The notes beneath the pieces are model-generated. The model searched no databases. It had not been told where the DNA came from and was given only the letters and a program-made list of their open reading frames with translations. 64,000 nucleotides of DNA, taken from positions 1-64,000 of the forward strand of contig JAGCGA010000006.1 of the NCBI GenBank assembly GCA_017649855.1. The letters run 5' to 3'. The translations under genes were made by a program, and so were the position numbers. Positions within the stretch are counted from its first letter, which is position 1. Each line of letters starts with the position of its first letter. This stretch comes from Bacteroidales bacterium. Its GTDB lineage: Bacteria; Bacteroidota; Bacteroidia; Bacteroidales; WCHB1-69. Below, in pieces: positions 53,663-62,257 of this stretch.

Positions 53663-54541
53663 TTATCTTCTCTTTCTGGGCACCCTGAGGTCACAGGTCT
53701 TGTCTTCATTGCCGAATCTGACGGTAAAGGTGAGGCCGAAGAAAGAGTATATATCGGTGGTGGTGGTATTGCCACGTTGTTCACCGGCCTGGTGGTAGGG
53801 CAAGGCTTGTCCCTGGTCGTCGGTCAGTTCGGGGGAGCGGTCGGCGAGGTTGGCGATGAGGTCGCCGCGGTTTTCGCGCAGCAGATCGTTGTCGTAATAG
53901 ACCCCGCGCACATCATCGAGGTAATCGGTGAAGGTGTAGCGGATGCCCCACTCCGCGCCAATGGAGAAATAGCGTCCGATGGTAGCCCGGAGGCCTATGC
54001 CGAAGGGGATGGCAAAAGAGGTGAGGGAGTAGTTTTTGGCGGGACCGCCTTCCAGACCCTGGCCTTCGGTGCCGAAACTCTGCAACTCATAGATCGTGCC
54101 ATTATACTCGGTCTTCGGATTGAACGAGAAGAGGGTGACGCCGGCGAAAATATAGGGGGTGAAACGGTTCTTGCCGGTGGAGTTATAGAGGTTGAAGAAG
54201 TTCAGCTCCGCCTCAACGGAGAACTCCGTGATGGGGGCATAGAAGCTGAGGTTGCGCTCATAGCCTTTGTTGGTCAAGGCATCGCTGCCAGCAACTCTTC
54301 CGAAAATGAAATCGGCCTTCAGCGCCCAACGAGGGGTCAGATTATACCGGTATATCAGGCCGCCCGCGGGCTGGGTTGCCGCAAAGAGATGGGTGGGGTT
54401 GAGCTCCCCGAGATAAAAACCGCCGCCGCCAAAGAGTCCTATTTCGGATCGTTGGGCTTGCAGGGGGGTAAGGGAAAAACCAACCAGGAGAAAAGCTCCC
54501 AGCAATAGAGCCTTGCATTTATGGATTACGGATATTTTCAT
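53663..54541 (-). CDS. DUF6089-type outer-membrane protein
   Basis: The 292-residue protein has a signal peptide (MKISVIHKCKALLLGAFLLV...LQAQ), then RSEIGLFGGGGFYLGELNP and strands of an outer-membrane barrel (YRYNLTPRWALKADFIFGRV, FTPYIFAGVTLFSFNPK, PFGIGLRATIGRYFSIGAEW, YSFFGLTFTVRFG). It is a DUF6089 family member. The gene conventionally precedes uppS and bamA in Bacteroidales and is the first gene of this operon. Function is unknown; the location suggests outer-membrane biogenesis. Confidence 0.88.
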   Translation of the reverse strand: MKISVIHKCKALLLGAFLLVGFSLTPLQAQRSEIGLFGGGGFYLGELNPTHLFAATQPAGGLIYRYNLTPRWALKADFIFGRVAGSDALTNKGYERNLSFYAPITEFSVEAELNFFNLYNSTGKNRFTPYIFAGVTLFSFNPKTEYNGTIYELQSFGTEGQGLEGGPAKNYSLTSFAIPFGIGLRATIGRYFSIGAEWGIRYTFTDYLDDVRGVYYDNDLLRENRGDLIANLADRSPELTDDQGQALPYHQAGEQRGNTTTTDIYSFFGLTFTVRFGNEDKTCDLRVPRKRR

Positions 54542-54571
54542 TTTTCAGATATTACTAGATGAAAAGAAAGT

Positions 54572-54580
54572 GCAAAAATA
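54572..54580 (-). promoter_or_regulatory. -7 box TATTTTTG(C) for the DUF6089-uppS-bamA-skp operon
   Basis: On the minus strand TATTTTTG at 54580-54573, 31 bases before the first start codon. It is 39 bases from the oppositely directed infC box. Confidence 0.6.
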
Positions 54581-54619
54581 AAAAAAATACAGAAAATGAA
54601 GTAGGATTAAAAAAAAGTG

Positions 54620-54627
54620 TATTTTTG
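54620..54627 (+). promoter_or_regulatory. -7 box TATTTTTG for infC-rpmI-rplT
   Basis: Followed by CGCCCC. Transcription would start near 54634, downstream of the only in-frame ATG before the conserved core (54559). Confidence 0.65.
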
Positions 54628-54681
54628 CGCCCCAATTTATTAAGTATAAAATTATTAGAAAAAATAAACAGAAAAGGAACT

Positions 54682-55248
54682 TTGAAGAGCACACCAAACC
54701 CTAGAAACCGAGTTCGTTATGTTGCGCCCAACAAGAAGGAAGCCCAGCATAATATTAATGAAAACATCACCTCCCAAGTAGTACGCGTAGTAGGAGAAAA
54801 TTTCGAACCGAAGATTGTCTCCCTCCGGGAAGCATTGGAGATTGCCGAGCGCTATGAGCTGGATCTGGTGGAAATCTCCCCGCAGGCCAACCCACCGGTA
54901 TGCAAGGTGATGGATTATCAGAAATATCTTTACGAACAGAAGAAGAAGCAGAAAGAGATCAAGGCCAACAGTGCCAAGACGCAGGTTAAGGAGATTCACA
55001 TGGGGCCGCAGACCGACGACCACGACTTCAACTTCAAGTTGAATCATGCCACCAAGTTCCTGACTGACGGATACAAGGTGAAAGTGATGGTGACCTTCCG
55101 GGGCCGCTCCATCATCTACAAGGATCAAGGGGAACTGCTGCTGCTGCGTTTCGCCCAGAGCCTGGAAGATTATGGCAAGTTGGATCAGATGCCGACCCTG
55201 TTGGGCAAGAACATGACCATCATGCTGAGTCCGAAATCCAAAAAGTAA
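54682..55248 (+). CDS. infC: Translation initiation factor IF-3, non-ATG start
   Basis: Binds the 30S subunit and monitors start-codon selection. The conserved core is present: [40 protein letters not shown], then the basic linker [20 protein letters not shown] and the C-terminal domain [42 protein letters not shown]. The promoter at 54620 rules out the ATG at 54559, and no other in-frame ATG precedes the core. TTG at 54682 (product of 188 residues, [13 protein letters not shown]) is the best candidate. Rare infC starts are a known autoregulatory device in E. coli (AUU), because IF-3 itself rejects poor start codons. It heads the infC-rpmI-rplT operon. Confidence 0.88.
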   Translation: MKSTPNPRNRVRYVAPNKKEAQHNINENITSQVVRVVGENFEPKIVSLREALEIAERYELDLVEISPQANPPVCKVMDYQKYLYEQKKKQKEIKANSAKTQVKEIHMGPQTDDHDFNFKLNHATKFLTDGYKVKVMVTFRGRSIIYKDQGELLLLRFAQSLEDYGKLDQMPTLLGKNMTIMLSPKSKK

Positions 55249-55292
55249 ATGCTGTCAACTCTATATATATTAACCTTTAAAAATTAGAGAAA

Positions 55293-55490
55293 ATGCCAAA
55301 AATTAAAACGAAATCCGCTGCCAAGAAAAGATTTACTTTGACCGGCACCGGTAAAGTAAAGAGACATCACGCTTACCACAGCCACATTCTCACCAAAAAG
55401 ACCAAAAAGAGAAAACGTAACCTGGCTTACAGCGCTATTGTCGAACAAAACTTAGAACGCACCGTCAAGCAAATGCTGGGACAGTGCTAA
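55293..55490 (+). CDS. rpmI: 50S ribosomal protein L35
   Basis: The 65-residue basic protein starts [20 protein letters not shown] and has the L35 pattern [20 protein letters not shown]. It lies 44 bases after infC and before rplT in the usual order. Confidence 0.97.
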   Translation: MPKIKTKSAAKKRFTLTGTGKVKRHHAYHSHILTKKTKKRKRNLAYSAIVEQNLERTVKQMLGQC

Positions 55491-55586
55491 TTAACCCGAG
55501 TTATTAATCATTAAAAGTTTACTATCAGCCCGAAAAGAGTTTATAAGGTTTATAAACCGCTGACGTAAAAGAAAGGAAAATCAATT

Positions 55587-55931
55587 ATGCCAAGATCAGT
55601 TAATCATGTTGCTTCCAGAGCAAGAAGAAAAAAGATTTTGAAACGTACCCGTGGGTACTTCGGCAAACGTAAAAACGTTTGGACCGTTGCAGTCAATTCG
55701 TGGGAAAAAGGCCAGCAATACGCCTACCGCGATAGAAAGAACAAAAAGAGAAACTTCAGAAGTTTGTGGATCACCCGTATCAACGCGGGTGCACGCGAAT
55801 ATGGCATGTCCTACTCTGTCCTCATGGGCAACTTAGGCAAAAAAGGTGTGGCGCTTAACCGCAAAGCCCTTGCCGACCTCGCGATGAATAATCCTGAGGC
55901 ATTTAAGGCTATCGTTGACCTAGTCAAGTAG
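55587..55931 (+). CDS. rplT: 50S ribosomal protein L20
   Basis: The 114-residue protein starts [20 protein letters not shown], with [40 protein letters not shown] and [21 protein letters not shown]20 binds 23S rRNA early in assembly and can repress its own operon. The 96-base gap after rpmI contains the palindromic GGTTTATAAACC (55548-55559), a possible part of such a control site; that is inference. Confidence 0.97.
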   Translation: MPRSVNHVASRARRKKILKRTRGYFGKRKNVWTVAVNSWEKGQQYAYRDRKNKKRNFRSLWITRINAGAREYGMSYSVLMGNLGKKGVALNRKALADLAMNNPEAFKAIVDLVK

Positions 55932-55971
55932 TAGCTTCAACCTTTAATTATTAAAAGGGGTTTACAGCATA

Positions 55972-56006
55972 AAAGAAGGGCAGCCGTGAGGTTGCCCTTT
56001 CTTTTT
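55972..56006 (+). terminator. Terminator after rplT
   Basis: AAAGAAGGGCA pairs with TGCCCTTTCTTT (one bulge), followed by a T run. Confidence 0.7.
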
Positions 56007-56075
56007 GAACATGGAACTGTCGCCACCCTTGGTTTCCTAACTCCCCAAGGCGTGGTGTGGTTCGATTCCAGCATT

Positions 56076-58103
56076 TTAGTAGTTCTTGACCCGCTCTTCC
56101 ACCTCCTTGATTCGGTCGCGCAACTTGATGGCCGCATCGAAGTCCAGTGCCTTGATGGCTTTTTCCATCTCCTTGCGTAACCTTTTGGATTCTTTCTGCA
56201 GTTGTTCCACATTCATCAGGTGGAGGTCCTCTTCTGCCGCCACGGGGGTGGCAAGAGGCTCTGTGGCGTAGTTCTGGGCAGCCGACGAATGTTGGATGGC
56301 TTCATCCACTTGCTTGGCCAGAAGCATCTCCTCCGACTTGACCACTCCTTTGGGCACGATGTGGTGCTCTTCATTATAGGCCATCTGCTTGGCCCGGCGG
56401 CGCGCCGTCTCGTCCATCGTGGCCTGCATCGACTTGGTGATCTGGTTGGCGTAGAAGATGACGCGTCCGTTGACATGGCGCGCCGCCCGCCCCGCCGTCT
56501 GCGTCAACGACCGCTCATTGCGCAGGAAGCCCTCCTTGTCGGCATCCATGATGGCCACCAACGAGACTTCCGGCAGGTCCAAGCCCTCTCTCAACAGATT
56601 GACACCCACCAGCACATCAATGACGCCTTCGCGCAGTTTCTTCAGAATCTCCACGCGGTCCAGGGTCTCCACATCCGAATGGATGTAACACGATTGGATG
56701 CCGATATTGATAAGATAGGTGTTCAACTCTTCCGCCATCCGCTTGGTCAGCGTGGTCACCAGCACCCGCTCGTGCTTGTCCACGGTGTCTTCAATCTCCT
56801 TCAACAGGTCGTCCACCTGGTTGGTGGCCGGACGTACTTCGATGGGCGGGTCCAGCAAGCCCGTGGGCCGCACCACCTGTTCCACCACCACACCGCCGGA
56901 ACGTGTCAGCTCAAACTCTGCCGGCGTGGCGCTCATGAAGATGGTCTGCCCTGTCAGGCTGTCAAACTCGTCAAACTTCAACGGCCGGTTGTCCAAGGCC
57001 GCCGGTAAACGGAATCCGTACTCCACCAGATTGACCTTGCGGGAACGGTCGCCCCCATACATGCCGCCGATCTGGGGCATGGTCACATGGCTCTCATCCA
57101 CGATGAGCAGAAAGTCCTCCGGGAAGAAGTCCAGAATGCAGAACGGCCGCTCCCCGGGCTTACGCTTGTCAAAATAGCGGGAGTAGTTCTCAATGCCCGA
57201 GCAGTAGCCCAACTCCTTCATCATCTCCACATCGTAGGTTACCCGATCTTCCAAGCGCTTGGCTTCCAGATGCTTGCCAATGGATTTGAAATATTCAACC
57301 TGTTCACCCATATCCAAGGTGATCTGGTCAATGGCGTCGTTCATAGACTGTTGGGTGGTGACGAAGATGCTGGCGGGGTAGAGGGTGATCTGGTCCACAT
57401 CGGCAATAACCCCTCCAGACAGGGGTTCTATCTCCGCGATGCGCTCTATTTCATCATCGAAGAAGACAATGCGATAGGCATAATCCACGTATGGAGGAAA
57501 GATGTCCACCGTGTCGCCCTTGACGCGGAATTGGGAGGGTTGTAGGTTGAGTTCCGTGCGGGAGTAGAGACTGCTCACAAAGGCCAGCAATAGTTTGTTG
57601 CGGTCGATGATCATCCCCTTGTGGATATTGATGACGTTACGGGAGAAGTCGTCGGGGTTGCCGATACCGTAGATGCAAGATACAGAGGCCACGACGATGA
57701 TATCGCGGCGGCCAGACAACAACGAGGCAGTGGCATGCAGTCGCAGCTTCTCGATCTCCGCGTTGATGGAGAGGTCCTTCTCGATGTAGGTGTTGGTGGT
57801 CGGGATGTACGCCTCCGGCTGGTAGTAGTCGTAGTAGGAGACGAAGTACTCGACCGCATTGTCGGGGAAGAACTGTTTGAACTCGCTGTACAGCTGGGCC
57901 GCCAGGGTTTTGTTATGGCTGAGCACCAGGGCGGGGCGGTTGACCTCTTGCAGCACATTGGCGATGGTGAAGGTCTTGCCGGAGCCCGTGACCCCCAACA
58001 GGGTCTGCGCTTCATCCCCACGCCGCAGACCTTCCACCAGTTGGCGGATGGCCTCCGGCTGGTCGCCTGAAGGCTGATAGGGTGCAGTGAGTTTGAAGTT
58101 CAT
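56076..58103 (-). CDS. uvrB: Excinuclease ABC subunit B
   Basis: A helicase-like subunit of nucleotide excision repair that verifies damage and loads UvrC. From MNFKLTAPYQPSGDQPEA (58103) the product is 675 residues, the normal length; an upstream ATG at 58211 lies before the promoter. Motifs are Walker A GVTGSGKTFTIAN, the beta-hairpin region YYDYYQPEAYIP, DEXX-type DESHVTMPQIGGM, QTAGRAARHVNGR, and the C-terminal UvrC-binding UVR motif (LQKESKRLRKEMEKAIKALD). It is convergent with rplT and has its own promoter. Confidence 0.97.
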   Translation of the reverse strand: MNFKLTAPYQPSGDQPEAIRQLVEGLRRGDEAQTLLGVTGSGKTFTIANVLQEVNRPALVLSHNKTLAAQLYSEFKQFFPDNAVEYFVSYYDYYQPEAYIPTTNTYIEKDLSINAEIEKLRLHATASLLSGRRDIIVVASVSCIYGIGNPDDFSRNVINIHKGMIIDRNKLLLAFVSSLYSRTELNLQPSQFRVKGDTVDIFPPYVDYAYRIVFFDDEIERIAEIEPLSGGVIADVDQITLYPASIFVTTQQSMNDAIDQITLDMGEQVEYFKSIGKHLEAKRLEDRVTYDVEMMKELGYCSGIENYSRYFDKRKPGERPFCILDFFPEDFLLIVDESHVTMPQIGGMYGGDRSRKVNLVEYGFRLPAALDNRPLKFDEFDSLTGQTIFMSATPAEFELTRSGGVVVEQVVRPTGLLDPPIEVRPATNQVDDLLKEIEDTVDKHERVLVTTLTKRMAEELNTYLINIGIQSCYIHSDVETLDRVEILKKLREGVIDVLVGVNLLREGLDLPEVSLVAIMDADKEGFLRNERSLTQTAGRAARHVNGRVIFYANQITKSMQATMDETARRRAKQMAYNEEHHIVPKGVVKSEEMLLAKQVDEAIQHSSAAQNYATEPLATPVAAEEDLHLMNVEQLQKESKRLRKEMEKAIKALDFDAAIKLRDRIKEVEERVKNY

Positions 58104-58122
58104 ATCGGTCGTTTTTAACGCA

Positions 58123-58131
58123 GCAAAAATA
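58123..58131 (-). promoter_or_regulatory. -7 box TATTTTTG(C) for uvrB
   Basis: On the minus strand TATTTTTG at 58131-58124, 20 bases before the ATG. Confidence 0.6.
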
Positions 58132-58148
58132 CTAATTTTATGGAGTTG

Positions 58149-58230
58149 TAACCACAAAGGCACAAAGGACACAAAGAGAAAATAAGAAACTAAAAAATTA
58201 AGGGTGGGCATAGTTCAAAGTCAAAGTTTG
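58149..58230. repeat. Single copies of two dispersed intergenic repeats
   Basis: 58149-58178 carries AACCACAAAGGCACAAAGGA followed by CACAAAGAGA, the same wording as the array at 59652. 58211-58230 carries TAGTTCAAAGTCAAAGTTTG. A stutter based on AACTCTTAACTTTT lies at 58287-58318, just before the next promoter. Confidence 0.75.
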
Positions 58231-58325
58231 AAAAGAAATTACGGTATCCTGACCCTATGTCGCTAACACTTTCCCCTCCCCAAAACAACTCTTAACTTTT
58301 AACTCTTAACTCTAAACTAAAATCG

Positions 58326-58333
58326 TATCTTTG
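58326..58333 (+). promoter_or_regulatory. -7 box TATCTTTG for the M16 peptidase gene
   Basis: Followed by CCGCC, 18 bases before the ATG. Confidence 0.6.
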
Positions 58334-58351
58334 CCGCCTTAAAATCTCTTT

Positions 58352-59596
58352 ATGATTCATTTTCAACGCTTAACACTCTCCAATGGGCTACGGGTCCTTG
58401 TTCATGAAGATGCCACCACGCCGATTGTGGCTGTCAACGTGACCTACCGGGTCGGCTCCCGCGATGAGCATCCGGACCATACCGGCATGGCCCATCTGAT
58501 GGAACATTATATGTTCACCGGTTCGCCCAATGCTCCCGATTATGACGGGGTACTCCAGCGGATCGGGGCCCTCAACAATGCCTACACCTCCCAGGATCTG
58601 ACCAACTACTACATCGTGTTGCCGGCCGGCAATGTGGAGACAGCCCTTTGGCTTGAGGCTGACCGTATGAATGCTCTCCGTTTTGAGCAAGAGACCTTGG
58701 ACGTGCAGAAACAGGTGGTGATGGAAGAGTTCAAGGAGAACTTCCTGAACAGACCTTATGGTGACCTGATGATGCTGTTCTATGGGATGGTCTATCAGCA
58801 ACATCCCTACCAATGGTTGCCTATCGGCAAGAAGCTGGAGCACATTGCGGAGGTGGACATGGCGATGATCCGGGACTTTCACAGTCGCTATTATCGTCCC
58901 AACAACGCAGTGCTGGTAGTGGCGGGCAATGTGCAGGCGGAGGATGTCTTCCGATTGGCCGAGAAGTGGTTTGGCGACATTCCTGCGGGTGCGCCTTTGC
59001 ACAGGACGTACCCTTCGGAAGAGTGCCAGACGGCTGCGCGCCTGCAAACCGTTCACCGCAACGTGCCCACGCCCGCGCTCGTGAAAGGCTGGCCGATGTG
59101 CAACCGTCTGCACCCGGACTATTATGCCTATGATCTGATTTCCGACATGTTCGGCACGGGACAGTCTTCCTACCTCTATCAGGAATTCGTGCATAAAAGG
59201 AAGCTCTTTTCCACCATCTCGGCAGCAATCAGCGGTACCGCCGACAACGGTTGTTTTCTGATCAGCGGATATCCGTCAGAAGGGGTGACCTTGGAAGAAG
59301 CAGACCAAGCCTTGAGCGAGCATCTCTACCATTACCGATTCCCCGACACTTTTGCCCATGACCTGCAGAAGGTCCAGAACCGCGCCGAGTCCATCCTCCT
59401 GAACAACGAGATCAAGGTGGAAGACCGCGCCACCACCCTGGCCATTGGGGAGGTGACTTCCGAAGCGGAGTACTTTGTTCACGAGCGCGATCATTACTTT
59501 GCCGTTACGGAGGAAAGGATCCGCCACGTGGCCCATACGCTCTTCCAAGAGGAGACGAGCAGCACCTTGCGCTATGATAGCCGTACGGAGTCATAG
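58352..59596 (+). CDS. M16 family zinc peptidase (insulinase/processing-peptidase type)
   Basis: The 414-residue protein has the inverted zinc motif HLMEH (His48, Glu51, His52) in TGMAHLMEHYMFTGSPNAPD and a third ligand near Glu125 in QKQVVMEEFKEN. The second half (from about 185, VVAGNVQAEDVFRLAEKWFG) is the inactive structural domain, with PALVKGWPMCNRLHPDYYAY and MFGTGQSSYLYQEFVH. No signal peptide is visible from this start, so it is probably cytoplasmic. M16 enzymes degrade peptides in a closed chamber, often as pairs; no partner gene adjoins. Confidence 0.93.
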   Translation: MIHFQRLTLSNGLRVLVHEDATTPIVAVNVTYRVGSRDEHPDHTGMAHLMEHYMFTGSPNAPDYDGVLQRIGALNNAYTSQDLTNYYIVLPAGNVETALWLEADRMNALRFEQETLDVQKQVVMEEFKENFLNRPYGDLMMLFYGMVYQQHPYQWLPIGKKLEHIAEVDMAMIRDFHSRYYRPNNAVLVVAGNVQAEDVFRLAEKWFGDIPAGAPLHRTYPSEECQTAARLQTVHRNVPTPALVKGWPMCNRLHPDYYAYDLISDMFGTGQSSYLYQEFVHKRKLFSTISAAISGTADNGCFLISGYPSEGVTLEEADQALSEHLYHYRFPDTFAHDLQKVQNRAESILLNNEIKVEDRATTLAIGEVTSEAEYFVHERDHYFAVTEERIRHVAHTLFQEETSSTLRYDSRTES

Positions 59597-60033
59597 GATT
59601 ACGGGAAAGAGGAACTAAGGGGGCGACAGTTCAAAGTCATAGTTCAAAGTCAACCGCAAAGGACACAAAGAGAGTAACCACGAAGGCACAAAGGACACAA
59701 AGAGAGTAACCACAAAGAGCACAAAGGACACAAAGAGAGTAACCACAAAGAGCACAAAGGACACAAAGAGAGATTAAGAGAGGAAATAGTTCAAGGTTCA
59801 TAGTCAAAGTCAAGGTTCAAAAAGTACCTGCGGGTTCCTGCCCCCTGTCGCCACCCCTCCCCCTCCCCAATAACTATTGGCGACTTCTAATTATTTCTAA
59901 CTGATTACCAACTCCTTACGGGTAAAAATCCTTGCAAAAAGACATCTGAAATTCCCTTTCCGGACAACTATCGTCTTTTAACTTTTTACGATGAATATCT
60001 CTCGCAACCAATTGTCATTCAGAGAATTATTTA
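59597..60033. other. Repeat-rich stretch without genes
   Basis: Contains two TTCAAAGTC-type tracts (59628-59652, 59788-59821) enclosing the 33-bp tandem array, then about 210 bases of unassigned sequence up to the transposase promoter. TGCAAAAA near 59934 and its inverted counterpart near 60950 are weak candidates for the ends of the insertion sequence. Confidence 0.6.
59652..59775. repeat. 33-bp tandem array, about four copies
   Basis: The phrase AAAGGACACAAAGAG or its nearest form begins at 59658, 59690, 59723 and 59756, giving periods of 32, 33 and 33 bases. The last two units are identical; the first two carry small changes. There are no unique spacers, so this is not a CRISPR array. Confidence 0.85.
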
Positions 60034-60041
60034 TATATTTG
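60034..60041 (+). promoter_or_regulatory. -7 box TATATTTG upstream of the transposase
   Basis: Followed by CGG, 20 bases before the transposase ATG. Confidence 0.45.
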
Positions 60042-60060
60042 CGGCAAAATTGCATGGCAG

Positions 60061-60864
60061 ATGAAAGAGATCAAACCGACATACAAGAAGCAGGACAACA
60101 TCACCCTTTTTGACAACGAGGAGACGATGTTCAAGATCGTGGTGCTGCAGCGGATATATCATCTCAGCGATGCGCAGGCGGAATACCAGATCCGTGACAG
60201 GCTCTCGTTCCGCGATTTCCTCGGACTGGCCAGCGGCGACAAGGTGCCCGACGGGAAAACAATATGGGCTTTCAAGGAGGAATTGACAAAGAAAGGCCTT
60301 TTTTGGCAATTGTTCGATGAATTCTACGCTTTCCTGGAGGAGAAAAACCTGATCATGCATGAGGGCACCATGATTGACGGGAGTTTCGTGGAGGCGCCGC
60401 GCCAGCACAACACATGCGAAGAGAACAAACTAATCAAGGAAGACAGGGGCGGCGAGTTGTGGAATCCCGAAGAGTGCGACACCGAGGAGGAGAAGAAGCG
60501 CAAGGCCAACAAGAAAAGGCAGAAAGACATAGATGCACGCTGGGTGAAGAAGGGCGGGGAGAAACATTACGGCTACAAAACCACACAAAAGTGGACAAGG
60601 GAAGCAAGTTCATCAAGAAAGGAGTGACTACGAATGCCTCCGTTCATGAACTCCAAGCCGGTGAAAGAGCTTGTGGATGAGAATGACAGGGGAGAGGATT
60701 TGTTCGCCGACAGTGCCTACATCGGCAAAAGGGTGAAGAGGGTGATGCGGAAGTTCGAGATGAAGGACAAGGTGATCAAGCGGAACGCGGCCTACAACAC
60801 CCTGACAAACCTGGTCTACAACCTGTGCCGGTACGAGCAAGTCTTGCGATTAGGAATGAACTAA
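60061..60864 (+). pseudogene. Broken IS5-family transposase
   Basis: The first frame (60061-60627, 188 residues) has the IS5-type N-terminus (NEETMFKIVVLQRIYHLSDA, FLGLASGDKVPDGKTIW), a first catalytic Asp in TMIDGSFVEAP and HYGYK. It then leaves frame. The continuation (KVDKGSKFIKKGVTTNASVH) lies in another frame to about 60680, and the end (ELVDENDRGEDLFADSAYIG ... LTNLVYNLCRYEQVLRL, from 60634) in a third. A stretch of roughly 60 residues expected between SAYIG and LTNLVYN is missing, including the region of the last catalytic Glu. At least two frameshifts and a deletion make it inactive. Confidence 0.85.
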
Positions 60865-60981
60865 CTCAATAAACGCTGTAAATCAATAATACACAAACTC
60901 GTACGATAAAAAAAGAAAGAAAAAAATCAAAGCAGCTGCAACCATTCGACTTTTTTGCATCATATTAATAGATAAAGTAGT

Positions 60982-61073
60982 TATCTTTGCAGCGTCATAT
61001 TTTCAGATTCTGTTTGATGGACCTCGCAGGGTCTGGAGGTGTGGCGCGAAAATGGTAAAAATAGAGGTCCCAT
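60982..61073 (+). ncRNA. Tandem leader unit A: promoter box plus candidate structured RNA
   Basis: Begins with TATCTTTGCAGC (-7 box 60982-60989). GGACCTC (61019-61025) can pair with GAGGTCC (61064-61070), enclosing a GC-rich half and an A-rich half (GGCGCGAAAATGG). A relative of this unit follows directly. Calling it a structured leader or small RNA is inference from the pairing conserved between the two units. Confidence 0.45.
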
Positions 61074-61165
61074 TATATTTGCAGCATAGTTGTTCTGCAT
61101 GATGTTTATGGGCTTCGCATCAAGGTCGGCGGCTGCGCGAAAAAAGTAAAAAATAGAAGTCCCCC
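61074..61165 (+). ncRNA. Tandem leader unit B: promoter box plus candidate structured RNA
   Basis: Begins with TATATTTGCAGC (-7 box 61074-61081). GGGCTTC (61110-61116) can pair with GAAGTCC (61156-61162). Compared with unit A, one pair changes from C-G to T-A and one from A-T to G-T, so pairing is kept while bases differ. The unit ends 21 bases before the ATG at 61187, so its transcript would be the 5' leader of the operon. Confidence 0.45.
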
Positions 61166-61186
61166 TTAAAAAACACATCATGCATC

Positions 61187-62257
61187 ATGATGAAAACTAC
61201 AACCCGAAACACCAGAAAATCACACACATGGGCAGCCTTGGCGTTGGCCTGCGCCCTCATGATGGCGACAACGGTGGATGCCCAGACATCCTCCTGGCTA
61301 CTTACTGGAAACTCCGATGCCACCTCCAGCAGCTTCGTGGGCACCACCAACTCCGTGCCGCTGCTGTTCGGCACAAACAGCACAATCCGCATGGCACTGC
61401 TCGCCAACAACCCCTTTCTGGGTATTGGGACCAGCGACCCCATGGCAAATCTGCATATTCACGGGAGCCATATGTCTAACCCCAAACCCGCCCCCACCAC
61501 TTTTCAGATAACCAACCCCTCTACCGGCAACTCCTTCTCGGATGGTTTCAAAATATACCTGTCCTCTCTTGCCGTCACCATCTCCCAGCTTGAGAAGGCA
61601 AACCTCAGCGTCCTGAACAACGGCCAAGGCTTGGTGATAGACACCAACGGGTACGTGGGCTTCAACACACAGTATCCGAAGCAGAAGATCCATGTGGTGG
61701 ACAACAACATCTTGATAACCAAGACTTCTTCCAGGGCGCCCGGTTCCACCAACGGTTCCATTTTGTTCGGTTCGGCAGCCTCCAACACGGACCCGGCGGG
61801 TTCTTGGGGCATTGAGTATTGCAATAGCGAGAGCGAGGGATACGGGTTGAACTTTTGGAAGACGTGGGAGACGGGCTACAATGGATTCAACCATGCGTTG
61901 TTTTTGTCGAATGAAGGGAATGTGGGTATCGGGACGAACACCCCGCAGGAGAAGTTGACGGTGAACGGGACAGTGTGCGCCAAGGAGGTTCGGGTGTCGC
62001 TCAACGGCAGTCCCTGCTGGCCGGACTACGTGTTCGGCAAGGAATACGAACTCATGAATTTGAAGGATTTGGGCAGCTTCGTGAGCAAGAACAATCATCT
62101 GCCCAACATTCCGTCCGCAGCGGAGGTGCTGGAATCCGGAATAGAGCTGGGAGAGATGAATGCCCTGCTACTCCAAAAGATCGAGGAGCTGACGCTCTAT
62201 GTCATAGACCTTCAACAGCAGATTGACGAACTGAAAGGGGAAGGAGGGTTGAAATGA
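61187..62257 (+). CDS. Exported protein with tail-fibre-like C-terminal region
   Basis: The 356-residue protein has a signal peptide (hydrophobic WAALALACALMMATT, cleavage near VDAQ; a second ATG one codon later). The middle holds repeated glycine-rich beta phrases, FLGIGTSDPMANLHIHG and VGIGTNTPQEKLTVNG, as in phage-tail-like beta-helical or pyramid domains. The last 75 residues (WPDYVFGKEYELMNLKDLGS, NNHLPNIPSAAEVLESGIEL, LLQKIEELTLYVIDLQQQID) form a motif and coiled coil common in Bacteroidota surface proteins, probably driving trimerisation. There is no T9SS sorting domain. It overlaps the next gene by 4 bases. Confidence 0.8.
   Translation: MMKTTTRNTRKSHTWAALALACALMMATTVDAQTSSWLLTGNSDATSSSFVGTTNSVPLLFGTNSTIRMALLANNPFLGIGTSDPMANLHIHGSHMSNPKPAPTTFQITNPSTGNSFSDGFKIYLSSLAVTISQLEKANLSVLNNGQGLVIDTNGYVGFNTQYPKQKIHVVDNNILITKTSSRAPGSTNGSILFGSAASNTDPAGSWGIEYCNSESEGYGLNFWKTWETGYNGFNHALFLSNEGNVGIGTNTPQEKLTVNGTVCAKEVRVSLNGSPCWPDYVFGKEYELMNLKDLGSFVSKNNHLPNIPSAAEVLESGIELGEMNALLLQKIEELTLYVIDLQQQIDELKGEGGLK

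Larger units (their letters stand above)
60865..61186. other. Upstream region of the terminal operon
   Basis: No protein gene is seen. The first 115 bases are A-rich (about 60907-60930). Then two related 92-nt units follow end to end (60982-61073 and 61074-61165), listed separately, ending 21 bases before the first start codon of the operon. Confidence 0.7.

Noticed and set aside
56058..56070. tRNA-like T-arm sequence (GGTTCGATTCC) near the uvrB 3' end
   Set aside because: No acceptor or anticodon arms can be folded around it.
59652..59775. Possible CRISPR array
   Set aside because: Units are directly adjacent with no distinct spacers and no cas genes nearby.
59930..60960. Terminal inverted repeats of the IS5-like element (TGCAAAAA near both ends)
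   Set aside because: Only about 8 bases match cleanly and the rest needs gaps, so I do not define the ends.
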